DNA from: Kalmanozyma brasiliensis GHG001
Lineage: Eukaryota > Basidiomycota > Ustilaginomycetes > Ustilaginales
Assembly: GCF_000497045.1 (NCBI RefSeq)
Contig: NW_015961948.1
Span: 1,605,878-1,669,877, forward strand
Length of the DNA stretch: 64,000 bases
Reading direction: 5' to 3'
Shown here: positions 62,800 through 64,000 of the stretch, piece by piece
How the letters are laid out: each line of letters opens with the position of its first letter
Position numbering within the stretch: position 1 is the stretch's first letter
Notes under the pieces: model-generated
Database searches by the model: none
The model's input: the letters and a program-made list of their open reading frames with translations, nothing else
Told to the model about the DNA's origin: nothing
Made by a program: the position numbers and the translations under genes

Positions 62800-64000
62800 A
62801 TGAGCGCGACGGCGATCGACTTTGGTCATGAGCTCCCAGATCAGTTGCCGACCATCGCAGCCGCACTCTCGGCGCAGCTCTCGCTTGAGACCGACGTCGC
62901 TGCCTTCCTCGCCGAACGAGCTGCCATCGAACGGGACTATGCCGCCAAGCTACAATCGCTTGTGCGCAAGTATCGTGACAAGATAGCGAAACGTGACCAG
63001 GACATCTCCGTTGGCCCAACGCCCACGATCGAATGGAAGCATGCTCAGTCCACCCTGGGCACGCACATCACAGATCTCTACTCGACACACGATGCGACCG
63101 CTGCCGACCACGGCAGCCTCGCTTCTACGCTCGATGACATTTCGAATAAGATGAATGTTAGCACGAAGGCGCGCGAGGATCTGCGGAAGAAGCACACTTC
63201 CTACGCCAATAAGCTTCTCTCGGATCGCGAAACGACCTACTCGGCTAAGGACAAGGCCAAGGCCAAGTACGATGAGCTATGCCACGAGCTCGACTCGCAG
63301 CGACAGAAGCGAGAGAAGGCAGCTTCAGGAGATAAGCATGCGGATCGTGCAGCGAAAGCCTTCCAGTCGGCAGAAATGGACATGTGGAACGGCAAGAACA
63401 GCTACCTCATTCAGATCTCTGTCTCCAATAGCGCCAAGCAGCGCTTCTATCGCAACGACCTGCCTGTGGTGCAGAACAGCCTACAGTCGTTGTGGACGCT
63501 GTCGACCAATCGATTTGCCACATCTACGGCAAAAGCACAGTCGGTCTTCGCAGCGCATCACGAGCTCGTCGCCAAGAAGCATCGCGATCTCGAATTCAAG
63601 GCGTCCCAAGTCGATCCGGTGCAGGACCAGAACCTCTTCGCCCAACACAATCAGCAGCGGTGGCAGGAACCGGGCGGCTGGACCTTCGAGCCGTGCTCTG
63701 GCTTCTTCGATACAGGCGAGATGTCGACTGAGCCCTCCGCCGTTACCTTCCTCCAGAACCGGCTGATCCGCTGTCGAACCCGCATCGCTGAGCTCGAGCC
63801 CCTCGCAGAGGCCAAGCTCAAGGAAGTCGAAGGCCTGCGCAACCTACGCGACGCTTACGAGAAGCAGTCCGACCTCGGTAATCCCGACGAAGTAATAGAC
63901 AATCTCTTTGAAAGTGTCCGCACGCTGTTCGGCTTCGAGATCGAGCTGCACGACCTCGAGGCAGAGGTAGAGACCATCACCGCCAATATCGGCGGCGATC
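62800..64000 (+). CDS. BZZ1: BZZ1-type F-BAR domain protein (3' partial)
   Basis: Bzz1 binds curved membranes at endocytic actin patches and activates Las17/WASP-driven actin assembly. The frame is open from ATG 62800 to the right edge (400 codons seen). The F-BAR domain starts FGHELPDQLPTIAAALSAQLSLETDVAAFLAERAAIERDYAAKLQSL, then coiled-coil helices with KYDELCHELDSQRQKREKAA and KAFQSAEMDMWNGKNSYLIQISVSN. It has the Bzz1-like segment HNQQRWQEPGGWTFEPCSGFFDTGEM and the second coiled coil VTFLQNRLIRCRTRIAELEP. The SH3 domains expected in Bzz1 lie beyond the window. RhoGAP-type F-BAR proteins are a less likely alternative. Confidence 0.85.
   Translation, partial: MSATAIDFGHELPDQLPTIAAALSAQLSLETDVAAFLAERAAIERDYAAKLQSLVRKYRDKIAKRDQDISVGPTPTIEWKHAQSTLGTHITDLYSTHDATAADHGSLASTLDDISNKMNVSTKAREDLRKKHTSYANKLLSDRETTYSAKDKAKAKYDELCHELDSQRQKREKAASGDKHADRAAKAFQSAEMDMWNGKNSYLIQISVSNSAKQRFYRNDLPVVQNSLQSLWTLSTNRFATSTAKAQSVFAAHHELVAKKHRDLEFKASQVDPVQDQNLFAQHNQQRWQEPGGWTFEPCSGFFDTGEMSTEPSAVTFLQNRLIRCRTRIAELEPLAEAKLKEVEGLRNLRDAYEKQSDLGNPDEVIDNLFESVRTLFGFEIELHDLEAEVETITANIGGD

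Noticed and set aside
1..64000. Peroxisomal readthrough signals (TGA CTA plus a C-terminal SKL-like tripeptide)
   Set aside because: Such cryptic targeting is known in smut fungi, so I checked the gene ends; none combined the readthrough context with a PTS1-like extension.

Overview
This window is nuclear DNA from a fungus, most probably a smut (Basidiomycota, Ustilaginales: Ustilago, Sporisorium or Pseudozyma type). Support: compact gene-dense layout, GC-rich third positions, mostly intron-free large ORFs with long Ser/Ala-rich tails, short GTAAGT/AG introns concentrated in ribosomal-protein and other small genes, and a fully fungal gene set (trifunctional tRNA ligase TRL1, KRE6, BFR1, ZUO1, GIS2, BZZ1). 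The species cannot be fixed from sequence alone. I see no organellar DNA, rDNA, intact transposon, CRISPR or convincing tRNA gene.

Layout. 0-10 kb: 3' part of an Ecl1-type zinc-binding protein with a very long His-rich tail (+), tRNA ligase (-), prefoldin subunit 6 (+, four exons), a DEDDy 3'-5' exonuclease (-). 10-23 kb: two head-to-head ribosomal-protein pairs, eS17/uS8 and eL42/eL14, flanking a GH8 glycosidase (+), seryl-tRNA synthetase (-) and zuotin (+). 24-32 kb: a large ubiquitin protease (+), a four-TM membrane protein (-), THO complex subunit 7 (+). 33-40 kb: KRE6-type glucan synthesis protein (+), an unknown two-exon protein (+), a Ulp1-like (C48) protein whose nucleophile Cys is Ser (+), and a small membrane-protein locus that looks frameshifted. 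40-47 kb: GIS2/CNBP zinc-knuckle protein (-, five exons, one of 11 nt), prolyl-tRNA synthetase (+), mitochondrial ferredoxin (-), a mitochondrially targeted SDR (-). 47.3-50.8 kb: a 3.5-kb stretch with no gene I can support. 50.8-64 kb: GH2 glycosidase (+), BFR1 (-), TMEM14-like protein (+), a signal-peptide plus single-TM surface protein (-), DHA2 MFS transporter (+), LYRM2-like protein (-), a five-TM protein (+), and the 5' part of a BZZ1-type F-BAR protein (+) running off the right edge.

Functional theme. About eleven of roughly thirty genes serve RNA or translation: four ribosomal proteins, two aminoacyl-tRNA synthetases, tRNA ligase, ribosome-bound J-protein ZUO1, and mRNP factors BFR1, GIS2 and THOC7. 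Most of the rest are housekeeping (Fe-S biogenesis, cell wall, proteostasis, membrane). The accessory candidates worth attention are the Cys-to-Ser Ulp1-like protein, the GH8 enzyme (rare in fungi, no signal peptide), the frameshift-like loci near 39.4-40.0 and 23.5-24.0 kb, and the shared promoter regions of the ribosomal-protein pairs. I did not find a clear multi-gene novel system.
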